Source: Nereocystis luetkeana
Lineage: Eukaryota > Sar > Phaeophyceae > Laminariales > Laminariaceae
Reading direction: 5' to 3'
Assembly: GCA_031213475.1 (NCBI GenBank)
Contig: JARUPZ010000013.1
Coordinates: 10,642,794-10,706,793 of the forward strand
Length of the DNA: 64,000 nt
Part shown: positions 47,601-53,500 of the stretch, one piece after another
Layout of the letters: every line of letters begins with the position of its first letter
Position numbering within the stretch: position 1 is the first letter of the stretch
Notes under the pieces: generated by a model
Told to the model about the DNA's origin: nothing
The model's input: the letters and a program-made list of their open reading frames with translations, nothing else
The model's database searches: none
Made by a program: the position numbers and the translations under genes

Positions 47601-49566
47601 ACGCTCAATAAGGCCGCTGAGTGAGCGAATAAACAGATCACTCGAAGCCCACGTTCGAAGCCTTTCAAGGAAATGCCCAGGCGTCATCTACTCTCGGCAC
47701 CGCTGACACCACGACCCTCAATGTCGTCCCTGAGTGGACGAAGGAAAAAGCGAACCAAAATATCTTCGGAGTTGTTTGTTTCTACGTCCACTCAGCGACG
47801 ACATTGAACGTTTTGGCGTCAGTGATACCTACAGCAGATGACGGCTAGGCCTTGGTTTGAAACAAGTTGAAGACGTGCTTGCCGTAGAGAGGCAGTATCT
47901 TCCTCTTGTCCTCGTGTAAAAGTGCCCTTGTCTCTGCTGACGAATACCGGCAGTTTTATTTGGTTTTGTCATCGCTTGGATGTTGGTGGGCGCAATGTTC
48001 TCCATGGCGATCGCTCGACGCTAAGGGCGGGCCTGCTCTTTGAGTGTACTACTAGTGTCTGTAGTAAGTACACGACCTCGAATCTGTGCCGGGGTGCTGA
48101 CAATCCCGCGCCGGAGTATGTGTAGGGCCGCTGAAATCACGGAACCGGGCTGTGCTGGGCCACTGAAAGCCAAGCGGGATACGTAGCTGTGTGCAAAGTC
48201 CTCGCTTGTTGCCCCAGCCCCGGGTACACGGAGGTTTTCGTTGCGAACGCCGCGCAGGACCGAGACTAATCACCTACTGAAAATCTAACGTAGATATTGA
48301 CGCTGATAGTCGTTACAGTAAGTTACCCGAGTATACACGCTGTGTCGAGGATGTGCACAGGTAATGATGCTTGAAAGGAGCCGTTTGGGGGCAAGAAGAG
48401 CTTGAAACATCAAGTATGGAAGATTTGTTTCTGCAAGAAAGCCGAGGCAGGTAGCACGAGACGAAAGGAGTTTCTGTGGGGTGTGTTCGCCGAGCGACAC
48501 CGTCAACACTTTCTATCACGCTGCAACGAAAACACTCTTCAGAACTACTGCGGTCATCCTGACCCACTCTACAGTGGCAAATACGTCTTTTTACACCGCA
48601 CTCTCTGTCTTGTGATTATGCGACAGGTATACCCTTCTCAAGCTCTCCTGCTATACGGTGGGCTTCAAGTGCTTCGTGCTGCGAAGGACGGATCTAAGCC
48701 GATTATTCACAGCGTTCGAGAGTGTATGCGCATACTTCGTTCAACCGGGTGATTCGTACCTGGCTGGCGTCAGACTTCTCAAGTTCGGCCTCCATGGTAG
48801 CGCCGGCGTAGGACAGGAACTGTGCGACATCGGGGGGTATATCGTGCCAGTTATCGAAGCCCAGTATGCTGTCGGGATTGGCTCTACTTCGTGAATCTTG
48901 CTCTGTTTGCGTCTGCGTTGCAGAGCGCACCCGGGGAGGGAGGGGGTGGGGGTGGGGGCGACCATCAGTTGCGAAAACTGCGTGGACCAAGGCTCGCTGG
49001 TGCGACTCGTAGCAATATTGCATGTAAATGTATCTACCGTATCTATCTGATAGAAACCTGAGTTCTTGGGGTAGAGGTACAGCAGTAGTCTGAACTCGAT
49101 AGCAGCACCATATATTCTGTGGGACTACGCCCTGATGTGCGTACTCGTACAAGAAGTACAAGAAGACGAGAAGAGTACGTGCGCACGAGTTACGTACTGA
49201 TGTAAAGCAGTCGTGTCCTTCACAGTAGGTAGGTATTATATAAAAACAACCATCTTGCTGCTATGATCCTCAAATATGCATCGAAGCATGATACCGATGC
49301 CCCGCTTTGGCCGGAGCACGCCGTACGCTCAGTGCGTCCAGCAAAACACGCAACACTACCACAGCAATCTTCGGTGTATGATTCTCTTAAACGCAGCTGA
49401 GCACACGCACCTCAGCGACTGCTAAGCTTAGAGTTTGCGAGCCGCAGCAGGCAACCTCGATCTTGCTTGTTTGCTCCATTTCTGTCACCGTCTGCTGCTT
49501 GCTTTCGGGATCGCTCGAAAAAACCACGGCACCGAAATGGGCGTCCTCGAACAAAGGAGACTCCAT
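26222..49566 (-). CDS. DYNC2I2: Dynein-2 intermediate chain, WDR34/DYNC2I2 homologue
   Basis: Thirteen exons on the - strand (49,566-49,411; 48,912-48,760; 44,442-44,375; 42,593-42,477; 41,161-41,092; 40,065-39,988; 39,180-39,115; 37,758-37,633; 36,772-36,662; 33,272-33,148; 31,980-31,918; 29,905-29,821; 26,668 to the end) align in order with the human protein as I remember it. The product is a WD40 beta-propeller subunit of the motor that drives retrograde intraflagellar transport. The N-terminal arm carries light-chain-type motifs (GSQT, TQTE). Blade signatures include [64 protein letters not shown] and [14 protein letters not shown]. Phases agree at every junction except across 48,760 to 44,442, where a small exon was not found. 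The gene spans 23 kb because its introns are packed with repeats. A possible extra exon lies at 34,376-34,510. Confidence 0.93.
26760..27680. repeat. Tandem repeat of about 35-40 bp in the last DYNC2I2 intron
   Basis: Diverged units combine 'ctcaaacgtgaaacgg', 'gtcctcgaaagt' and 'aaaggcgtttttc'. The open frames on both strands are repeats of the same peptide. Confidence 0.7.
28773..28881. mobile_element. MITE B
   Basis: 'attacggggggccatagtta' is mirrored by 'taactatggtcccccgtaat'. Inner arms 'caggaccaaat' and 'taggtcctg' are present. Confidence 0.85.
28906..29183. mobile_element. GATC-rich element (family E), copy 4
   Basis: The left end is 'cacacgtcggacgcatcat', the right end 'atctatctgtccgaagtgtg', and the core 'atatcataacggcaggttgg'. 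Both ends are present, so this copy is probably full length (about 278 bp). Confidence 0.8.
29400..29690. mobile_element. Family G repeat (TTAGTTGGGTGGCGA)
   Basis: The left part repeats 'gttgggtggcgaagtaagcc', the right part has 'gccaactaggaactagtcg' and 'gccagccaactcacag'. Copies also lie at 32,575-32,720, 33,975-34,185 and 59,345-59,770. The structure (related words inverted at the two ends) suggests a non-autonomous DNA element. Confidence 0.6.
29821..29905 (-). CDS. DYNC2I2: DYNC2I2 exon ([13 protein letters not shown])
   Basis: Encodes [18 protein letters not shown] and [10 protein letters not shown], the counterpart of 'FAVRWSPVRPLVFAA' in human DYNC2I2. The acceptor is 'gtttag', the donor 'gtgagg'. 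Phase 2 in, 0 out. Confidence 0.93.
30005..30062 (-). mobile_element. Poly(C)-ended short element, type D, inverted
   Basis: On the + strand a G-rich stretch is followed by 'gtactcatttgttgcttgcc' and 'cgcatccctttcgagacg', the exact reverse of the type D unit at 58,548. Confidence 0.6.
31231..31408. repeat. Tandem duplication, unit about 88 bp, with G runs
   Basis: Two nearly identical units contain 'gagtgagatatctgtaatta', then a G run and 'gtactcaagtcatgtacggc'. The G run plus GTACTCA junction is the inverted 3' end of the poly(C)-ended elements. Confidence 0.8.
31690..31860. repeat. GTT/GGT low-complexity tract beside a DYNC2I2 exon
   Basis: Runs of ggtggt, tgttgt and ggtgg lie 60 bases downstream (in gene sense) of the exon at 31,918. 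Frames through it are artefacts. Confidence 0.85.
31918..31980 (-). CDS. DYNC2I2: DYNC2I2 exon ([11 protein letters not shown])
   Basis: Encodes [20 protein letters not shown], matching the human 'LFLSAGTDGHVHLYSMLQ' blade. The acceptor is 'ccgcag', the donor 'gtgcgg'. Phase 2 in and 2 out; its first base completes the Arg codon begun before the GC-AG intron. Confidence 0.92.
32040..32210. repeat. ATAGCAATAGC-type simple repeat
   Basis: Irregular 'aatagcaatagc' and 'acaatagc' words over about 170 bases. No coding meaning. Confidence 0.75.
32368..32463. mobile_element. Hairpin MITE A, well-kept copy
   Basis: TTAACCCCTTTAGCACCGCA on the left and CGGTTCTAAAAGGGTTAA on the right. TTAA is at both ends. 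Confidence 0.88.
32575..32720. mobile_element. Family G repeat, partial
   Basis: Contains 'gttggttggcgaggtaagcc' and 'cacgtcgagcgacaaacgca', words shared with 33,975-34,185 and 59,345-59,770. Confidence 0.55.
32715..33095. repeat. Tandem array, unit about 53 bp, seven copies (family H)
   Basis: Each unit holds 'cgtcagccagaaaggcaga', 'aaaggtactcaaa' and 'taccc' followed by 'tatcgtagcacg'. Single relatives lie at 13,610-13,690, 19,655-19,730 and 31,595-31,670. Confidence 0.85.
33148..33272 (-). CDS. DYNC2I2: DYNC2I2 exon ending in a GC donor
   Basis: Encodes [31 protein letters not shown] and [11 protein letters not shown], matching human 'GGPIYSVSCSPFHR'. The acceptor is 'gttcag'. The only donor that keeps phase with the next exon is 'cacag|gcaagg', a GC-AG intron. 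Confidence 0.92.
33340..33775 (-). mobile_element. Three head-to-tail poly(C)-ended elements (type C)
   Basis: Three copies of the 3' portion (33,340-33,465; 33,468-33,633; 33,633-33,770) stand in a row, all on the - strand. Clear G runs of about 9-12 bases and TGTACTC lie at the two internal junctions (33,471-33,482 and 33,636-33,647). All carry 'catgcatggc'-type and 'tgccgggacggagca'-type words. Confidence 0.82.
33768..33975 (+). repeat. Dispersed repeat family I
   Basis: Contains 'aaaccgcagtctccta', 'ggcggtcagtcaagcggtca' and 'aaaccgcggtctcctaac', as at 1755-1978. Confidence 0.55.
33975..34185. mobile_element. Family G repeat
   Basis: Opens 'ttagttggctggcgaacta', then 'cacgtcgagcgacaaacacg' and 'gactagtcggtgacttatag', the family order. 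Confidence 0.6.
34205..34300 (-). repeat. Degraded tandem copy of the 34,376-34,510 exon end
   Basis: On the - strand it matches the 3' half of the candidate exon next to it ('aagcagaggaggcaagt', 'gatcgaggggcggag') and the following intron. It lacks the GT donor and has a stop in the frame. It shows the locus was duplicated in tandem. Confidence 0.65.
34376..34510 (-). CDS. Candidate in-frame cassette exon of DYNC2I2 with a PCP_red-like segment
   Basis: A 135-base frame on the DYNC2I2 strand is bounded by 'ccttaag' and 'gag|gtaaga' and is phase 0 on both sides, exactly as the surrounding intron (36,662 to 33,272) requires. It encodes 45 residues including [17 protein letters not shown], then [18 protein letters not shown]. 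The W-x-x-E-A...L-x-x-V-P...E-x-F-A-R spacing resembles the PCP_red domain found at the C-terminus of ChlB/BchB, which in some proteins stands alone. It may be a genuine insert in the linker between two WD blades, an exon of a nested gene, or a chance frame. The acceptor is poor. Confidence 0.35.
34560..35050. repeat. Dispersed repeat (GTTTACGACTTGGCGCAGC)
   Basis: The words 'cagtgtttacgactt', 'gcaacatggttgatag' and 'ttcattccg'+'gatttttc' recur twice here and once at 21,170-21,270. No gene is seen. Confidence 0.5.
35160..35480. repeat. CCATGG-based minisatellite, 12-bp unit
   Basis: The unit 'cccatgggagac' repeats many times with slippage variants ('gatgggagaccc'). The palindrome CCATGG lies in every unit. 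The long '[11 protein letters not shown]'-type frames on both strands are repeat artefacts. Confidence 0.93.
35500..36660. other. DYNC2I2 intron, mostly unique
   Basis: A short ttgaacattg direct repeat at 35,600-35,640, a half MITE A at 36,470-36,524 ('gaactgcagtcc', 'agggataagg') and an otherwise featureless sequence. Confidence 0.45.
36662..36772 (-). CDS. DYNC2I2: DYNC2I2 exon ([12 protein letters not shown])
   Basis: Encodes [20 protein letters not shown], then [17 protein letters not shown], matching human 'ILGTEGGFPLKCSLA'. The acceptor is 'aaacag', the donor 'aag|gtgagc', phase 0 on both sides. Confidence 0.93.
37082..37220 (+). mobile_element. Poly(C)-ended element (type C), C runs on both sides
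   Basis: A C run precedes 'tgccgaaaacccgacatgct', and the element ends 'tcctatcgagtacac' plus 17 C. It starts well inside the family consensus, so it is 5'-truncated. Confidence 0.8.
37285..37550. mobile_element. GATC-rich element (family E), copy 5
   Basis: The left end is 'cacacctcgaacagatcatc', the right end 'tcgtctgtctgaggtgtg' and the inner word 'acaacggcaggtgaag'. Confidence 0.75.
37633..37758 (-). CDS. DYNC2I2: DYNC2I2 exon ([17 protein letters not shown])
   Basis: Encodes [19 protein letters not shown] and an Ala/Arg-rich linker, matching the human 'VLLWQ...LQLTEGF' strand. The acceptor is 'gccag', the donor 'ttg|gtaata', phase 0 on both sides. Confidence 0.9.
38143..38330. mobile_element. 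Family F MITE, diverged copy
   Basis: The ends 'cacactataccgtataaca' and 'agctatcacacctgttctat' bracket 'tcgtccgagagagtgtg'. It resembles 45,185-45,450 and 57,755-58,005. Confidence 0.55.
38396..38648. mobile_element. GATC-rich element (family E), copy 6
   Basis: Begins with 'gatagatcagatagatcag', carries 'tgccgctataagatgttgt' and 'gcaggatctgcata', and ends 'gacctgtccgatgtgg'. Confidence 0.75.
38745..39085. mobile_element. GATC-rich element (family E), copy 7, with expanded ATCTGATCT tail
   Basis: Degraded core ('tctgccgttgccagatatt', 'gtacagatcccacc') followed by a long 'atctatctgat' simple repeat up to 30 bases from the next exon's donor. Confidence 0.6.
39115..39180 (-). CDS. DYNC2I2: DYNC2I2 exon ([22 protein letters not shown])
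   Basis: Encodes [17 protein letters not shown], then SGDGK, matching human 'VVWLPEPG...LSVATDGK'. The acceptor is 'cctcag', the donor 'aag|gtaaaa', phase 0 on both sides. Confidence 0.93.
39339..39490 (-). mobile_element. Poly(C)-ended element (type C), inverted
   Basis: A G run of more than 20 bases with one C is followed by 'gtactgatatcatgcatggc' and 'aatgccgggacgga', the inverted 3' end of the family. Confidence 0.8.
39988..40065 (-). CDS. DYNC2I2: DYNC2I2 exon ([14 protein letters not shown])
   Basis: Encodes [18 protein letters not shown], then DDLFHREP, matching human 'VLVWDLSRLEDPLLWRTG'. The acceptor is 'ggcag', the donor 'ccg|gtaacc', phase 0 on both sides. Confidence 0.94.
40505..40612. 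mobile_element. MITE B, diverged copy
   Basis: 'tacgggggggccatagtgat' and 'atttggtcccgattac' plus 'tttccccccta' keep the family layout, with changes in the right arm. Confidence 0.65.
40640..40775. mobile_element. Family F MITE, partial
   Basis: Contains 'tcgtccgagggggtgtgtta' and 'tatcgctagcgtg', the right end of the family. Confidence 0.5.
41092..41161 (-). CDS. DYNC2I2: DYNC2I2 exon ([17 protein letters not shown])
   Basis: Encodes [20 protein letters not shown], then NGE, matching human '[22 protein letters not shown]'. The acceptor is 'gtccag', the donor 'gag|gtgagg'. Phase 2 in, 0 out. Confidence 0.95.
41162..41640. other. DYNC2I2 intron, GC-rich and open in several frames
   Basis: Long frames on both strands (about 130-170 codons) cover this stretch, but their peptides overlap in different frames, look like no family, and would not fit the exon phases. 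I read this as intron with biased composition. Confidence 0.5.
41836..42240 (+). mobile_element. Poly(C)-ended element (type C), long copy with a short C run
   Basis: Has the 5' portion ('cacggctggtggccgagcta', 'gaggcagttacatag') and the 3' portion ('cggcgcttcgcgcttggtg', 'gccatgcatggcatgagtac'). The end is 'gagtacacctcccc', so the C tract is nearly absent here, consistent with an older copy. Confidence 0.75.
42477..42593 (-). CDS. DYNC2I2: DYNC2I2 exon ([11 protein letters not shown])
   Basis: Encodes [20 protein letters not shown], then [18 protein letters not shown], matching human 'VCAWNLDRRDL'. The acceptor is 'tggcag', the donor 'agcag|gtgcgt', phase 2 in and out. Confidence 0.92.
42775..42960 (+). 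repeat. Dispersed repeat family J
   Basis: Contains 'agctcaaatctggggtcgca', 'cttctccccacccgg' and 'cgtcgacttgcgtct', the family order. Confidence 0.45.
43160..44335. repeat. GTTGGT hexamer satellite with higher-order structure, about 1.15 kb
   Basis: A DYNC2I2 intron is filled with GTTGGT/GTTGGC units. Marker variants ('ttgggtatggtg', 'ggtggtaatg', 'taatgccggtg', 'gtgggcgtcaatg') recur in the same order about every 370-440 bases, so longer blocks were duplicated two to three times. All frames are open for 340-355 codons as pure artefact (VGVGVG, LVLVLV, TNTNTN). Confidence 0.95.
44375..44442 (-). CDS. DYNC2I2: DYNC2I2 exon ([15 protein letters not shown])
   Basis: Encodes [20 protein letters not shown], then FG, matching human 'SISWNSTGSVVACAYG', the first WD strand. 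The acceptor is 'cttcgcag', the donor 'ggcag|gtgggt'. Phase 0 in, 2 out. Confidence 0.95.
44600..45180. other. DYNC2I2 intron, no exon found
   Basis: This intron region and 46,040-48,759 must hold the missing exon that corresponds to human 'AFDGFEV...MVSCLYTLG'. I see a ggataaacgatct direct repeat (44,735-44,775) and a C run at 45,128-45,144, but no convincing exon. Confidence 0.4.
45185..45450. mobile_element. Family F MITE
   Basis: The inverted ends hold 'gataatatagcacaccccct' on the left and 'aggtgtgttaatcttatcac' on the right. The centre has 'cacacgaaacgaaaatggcg', shared with 57,755-58,005. Confidence 0.75.
45922..46029. mobile_element. MITE B
   Basis: 'attacgagggaccatagtta' is mirrored by 'caactatggtcccccgtaat'. 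The inner arms 'aataggacctatgg' and 'tggttctatc' are present. Confidence 0.85.
46390..46830 (-). other. Unassigned coding-like stretch in a DYNC2I2 intron
   Basis: Two overlapping - strand frames look weakly protein-like ([18 protein letters not shown], and later [14 protein letters not shown]). Their tone recalls DDE transposases of the piggyBac type, but no catalytic residue set can be pointed to and the frames differ. It may be an old DNA-transposon remnant or chance. Confidence 0.2.
47645..47875. mobile_element. Imperfect inverted repeat, arms about 90 bp (MITE-like)
   Basis: The left arm contains 'ggcgtcatctactctcgg', 'ccgctgac' and 'caatgtcgtccctgagtgga'. The right arm is its reverse complement with changes ('tccactcagcgacgacattg', 'gtcagtga', 'cagatgacggc'). 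The arms flank a 40-base loop. I see no second copy in the window. Confidence 0.65.
48760..48912 (-). CDS. DYNC2I2: DYNC2I2 exon 2 (TQTE motif)
   Basis: Encodes [34 protein letters not shown] and [17 protein letters not shown], corresponding to human 'VQTEAP...IPRLAAFLRRVEAMVIREL'. The acceptor is 'aacgcag', the donor 'cag|gtacga', phase 0 on both sides. Confidence 0.88.
49411..49566 (-). CDS. DYNC2I2: DYNC2I2 exon 1 with the likely start codon
   Basis: Encodes [34 protein letters not shown] and [13 protein letters not shown]. It precedes TQTE of exon 2, so the pair mirrors human 'SCQTASIA...VQTE'. The ATG at 49,566 is preferred. An upstream in-frame ATG at 49,674 would add 36 residues but fall deeper into the shared promoter. 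The donor is 'gag|gtgcgt'. Confidence 0.85.
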
Positions 49567-49795
49567 GCACCCTGATCCAATTGGCACCGCCCTCTGTGCT
49601 CTCTCAGCTCCAAGACTCCCTCTCGACTGTATGGTGTATCTTCTGGGATTTGGATCTAAAAATGCAAAATACAAAATACCCGAAAACGGTGTTCCATGTC
49701 TATGTAGGCGTGTTTTTCACGGGGCGGCGAGGGATGTTTCCCATGCCACCAGAGGTTTTGGCCGCAGTCGGTTGTAGCGCACTCTCATCTGTACC
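49567..49795. promoter_or_regulatory. Divergent promoter region between DYNC2I2 and DHX33
   Basis: Only 229 bases separate the two start codons. The stretch has a palindromic CCAATTGG near 49,577 and an AT-rich centre (aaaaatgcaaaatacaaaa, about 49,660). No TATA box can be asserted. The shared position is inference from gene arrangement. Confidence 0.5.
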
Positions 49796-50579
49796 ATGCC
49801 GAGTGGCTACAACGACGTAGACAATAGTTCACCGTCAGAAGGAGACCCACCTGAGCACGGCTCGGGAAAAGGCAGCGATAAAGCGGCCAAGTCGAAGAAG
49901 AAGAAGAAGAGAAGGCGCAGCAGCTCCGCTCGAGGAGCTTCAGGCTGTGGAGATAGCCTCGAGCCCAACGGCATAGCGCACCCACAGCAACACCCGGCGA
50001 CAACACCAGCCTCTCCCCACAGGACAGCAAGCGTCCTCAGCACTGCCTCGGCTAGCAACGACCAACTTAGCTCCCCCGTTCCTCCCTCGCGAAGAAACAG
50101 CGAAGATATTGTCGGCAGCCCAAAGGCATCCGGCATGGGTGGTGCAAGTCTTCCCAACGACATAGCCGGCTCTCCCGACCACCACCACCGCAACAGCGCT
50201 TTGGAGGCAAACATTGACCACCACCACCACCACCACCACCACCACCATCACGACAACGGCAACGATGACCAAGATGAGGGTGTTGTCATCCAGCGCGACC
50301 CGCTGTCTGCATCTGGCTCCGCACACCCCGTAGCTAAAAAGGGGAAGGGGAAGAAAAGGAAGGAGAAGGATGCGAGACGTGAGAAGCACACTCTCGCTGT
50401 GTCCGCTGTTGGCGACGAAGCAGGTGGATCAGCTACCTCGTCTCTAGCCGAAGACAACACCGACTGCTCCTCGGAGAGCAGGACTGAGCTAGCGCGCAGC
50501 CGACGGAAGAAGATGGGCCAGGAGACCGGTGGCTCGGACGAGCCCCCTTCGGGAATCCCGTACGCCCTCCCTACGTCAG
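49796..50579 (+). CDS. DHX33: DHX33 exon 1 (disordered, basic, poly-His)
   Basis: ATG at 49,796 after 'gtacc', then Ser/Pro/Gly-rich low complexity, the basic run [16 protein letters not shown], eleven His residues encoded near 50,218-50,250, and [17 protein letters not shown]. The basic runs look like nuclear or nucleolar signals. Donor 'tcag|gtagct', phase 1. Confidence 0.8.
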
Positions 50580-53500
50580 GTAGCTACCCAGCAGACACCT
50601 CATACCTTTCTGTACGAGTGTGATACCTCTAGTCTCGCCATTGTTGTCTGCTGTTGGTCTTTCACCGTTTTCCCAGCCAGTATTTATGGCGCCGGCGGTG
50701 GCCGTGTAGGGGTTAAGGTTGGATGCCCTGGTAAAGAGGTTCACCTGTTATTAACTACAGTAGCATGCCGTGAACCCATGACCATTGCCCAGCATAGAGC
50801 TGGTGTCAAAAGTTCGCTGGTCGCTGCTCTCCGCCTATTTTGCAATGCCTTCACTACACAGCGGCATCAACAACGGATCCCCCAGCATGACTCCACAACA
50901 AACCTCGAAACGCCCCCCCTTCCACTACTGTACGAACTCCAAACAGCCTCACGCTTCACGCTGCACACTCTCCAAGACCCGCACACAGCAGCAACAGCGA
51001 CACAAGCCCTGAAGTAACTGACTGCATCGATGACTATTCAAGCCACACGACACTCAACGTGCCCCCCTCAAACTCGAAACGCATCCGTACACTGCAAACC
51101 CAAAACAGGTGCACGCGCCACGCCCTTCAAGGCCCAGTCTCACCGACGCACGCTCGTTCCGCCGGAGGGCTCACGAAACACTCCCACACCACCTGGGAAC
51201 CGGGCTGGAGGCCTACCCAGCAACTCTGGGGGTGCTGCCGGTGCCCCTCCCGCGGGGGCCGCCCAAGGCCGTAGCAGTGGTGATGGTGCGACAGCTATCA
51301 AGGGAGTTGTTGCCTCTACGGGGCGCAAACGCCCACGAGATGCGGCTGGTGGTGGCAGTGGTGATGGCGACGGGGTGGGGATGGTGGCAACGTTACAGGG
51401 ATCCGTTGCCCAGGGACGGCTGCCGCGGAAGCACCTGGAGCAAAGAAAAGGGCTGCCCATATTTTCGTTCAAGGCTGACATCATCCGCGCCGTGAAGGGA
51501 CATCAGGTGAGGCCCTGGTACATAAACGCAGGACACCTTCTGCGGCAACGCTGGAACATGCAGGACGCCTGGTACAGGTGATCCTTTACAGGCTCGACTA
51601 TTAATAGAGTATCGAGGGACGTAATGACTTGATTAAAGTATAGAGGCACGCATATATTTGATTTTAGTGTAGGAGGGAAGCAGTGACTTGATTATTGTCT
51701 AGAGAGAAGCAGTGACTTAAGTATAGTATGGAGGGAAGTAAAGACGATTACGAACGGCGCTGATGTGCAGCCTCCGAGGTACGAGGTATTCCGAGCTGCT
51801 ACGTATCAACTCGTACTTTTATTTCTTCCGTCACGGTATGCGCTTGCTTGCTTATGGCGGCAGGCGTTTGATTGTTCCGACATGCGCTTTTGCTTGGCAC
51901 GGCATGTGACTTTTGCTTGCACGCACATGATTTTTTGCTTGTGCCGGCATGAATGAGCTTACTTGGCCCGTTGCGCGCTTTTTTCTTCCCATGGCATGCC
52001 CTTGCTTGTGTCGAAATGCGCTTTTACTCGCCATGGCATGAGCTTGCTTGTCCCGGCAAGCACATAGTTGTCCCGGCACGCGCTTGATCGTCGCGGCATG
52101 CGCTTGATCGTCTCGGTATGCGCTTTTGCTTGGCGTGTCATGAGCTTTGCTTGTCTCGGCATGCTCTCTTGCGTGTCCCGGCATTACGCGTACTTGATGA
52201 GGCATTGGCCCACTTGATCCGGGGCATGCCCTTTCTTGTCGCGGCATGCGCTTGGTTGTCCCGGCACACACGACATGTACTTCGTTATCAAGCGTCACGG
52301 CATGAAGTTTGTTGCATGTGGCGGCATCCCCTTTCGCTTGTGACGGCAAGCGCTTGATTGCACCAGATATATACCTGCATGCGCTCACATCTGACGGCAT
52401 GCGCTTTTTGGCCCCTGCCGCGCTGCTCGCTCGTGCTGCTTGTGCCGCGGCCAGACCGTAGTAATCGTGGGGGAAACCGGCAGCGGGAAATCGACACAGA
52501 TCCCGCAGTTCCTGTATGAGGCAGGAATCACGGGAGGGGGTGCCGGCTGGGGCGGAAACGCGCAAGCAGGGTGAGTCCAGCGGCGCAAAGTCCTGCTCAT
52601 TTCGGACATATCCGATCAGTTCCTTATTTCATGATCTAGATATTTCGGCGCAGATAGATCCCTGATTTTCATGACCTGCGTGAACTTGATTTATTTATTT
52701 TAGCCGGGTGGGATCTGTATGATCTGTAGGACACGGCTCTTGCGCACGGGTTTGCCGAGTGAGATCTGTATGATACGGTTCTTGCACAGCATATCATAGC
52801 GGCAAACACAGAACCTATCTGATTTAGATGATCTATCTTGATCTAGATCGTGATCTATCTGTCCGATGCGTGAAAACTGTTGATATTTTTTTTGGAATCA
52901 GGTATAGCTACCTATAGTACATAATAAGAAGTGCAGCCACACCAACAGTCATGTCAACGGTCATATCAACGGTCAATTATAGTGTAAGCGTGCAGCCGTA
53001 CGAGCATAATAGTGCATACATCGGACAGATCAGATAGACCAGATAGATAATTCCCTCTCCATGATCTAGCTCGTGTTGCCGGGTGGGACCCGTACAATCT
53101 GCATGATCTAGCTCATGTTTTCCGGGTTGGATCAGTACCACACAGATCCTGCACAATATATCATAACGGCAGGGTAGGATCTAGTAGATGATCTATCTGA
53201 TCTGTAGGTAGATCGTGATCTATCCGTCCAACACGTGGAGTCGTGCCATGCTGCGCGCGCATCTTGCACATCTCGTGGCATTGTTATTGGCACACCACGG
53301 GTATATGCCTGTACGAACTAAATAGTTTTATCGCCCCCGTTCCTTTTCTGTACTGTAAAAATCGTTTTATCTCCCCAATATAAACCCTTTATATACTTTC
53401 CTCCCCCGTTCCATGTCCGTCTAAATGTATTCTTCCCTTCATCAAACCTTTACTTCGTAAACTTCGAGGAATGTGTCGCTCGCCCGCTCCATTTCCGACG

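Noticed and set aside
51852-52565. 237-codon - strand frame with repeated HAxTIKRMP-like peptide
   Set aside because: It is the GCATGCGC minisatellite read through. It overlaps the real DHX33 Walker A exon on the opposite strand.
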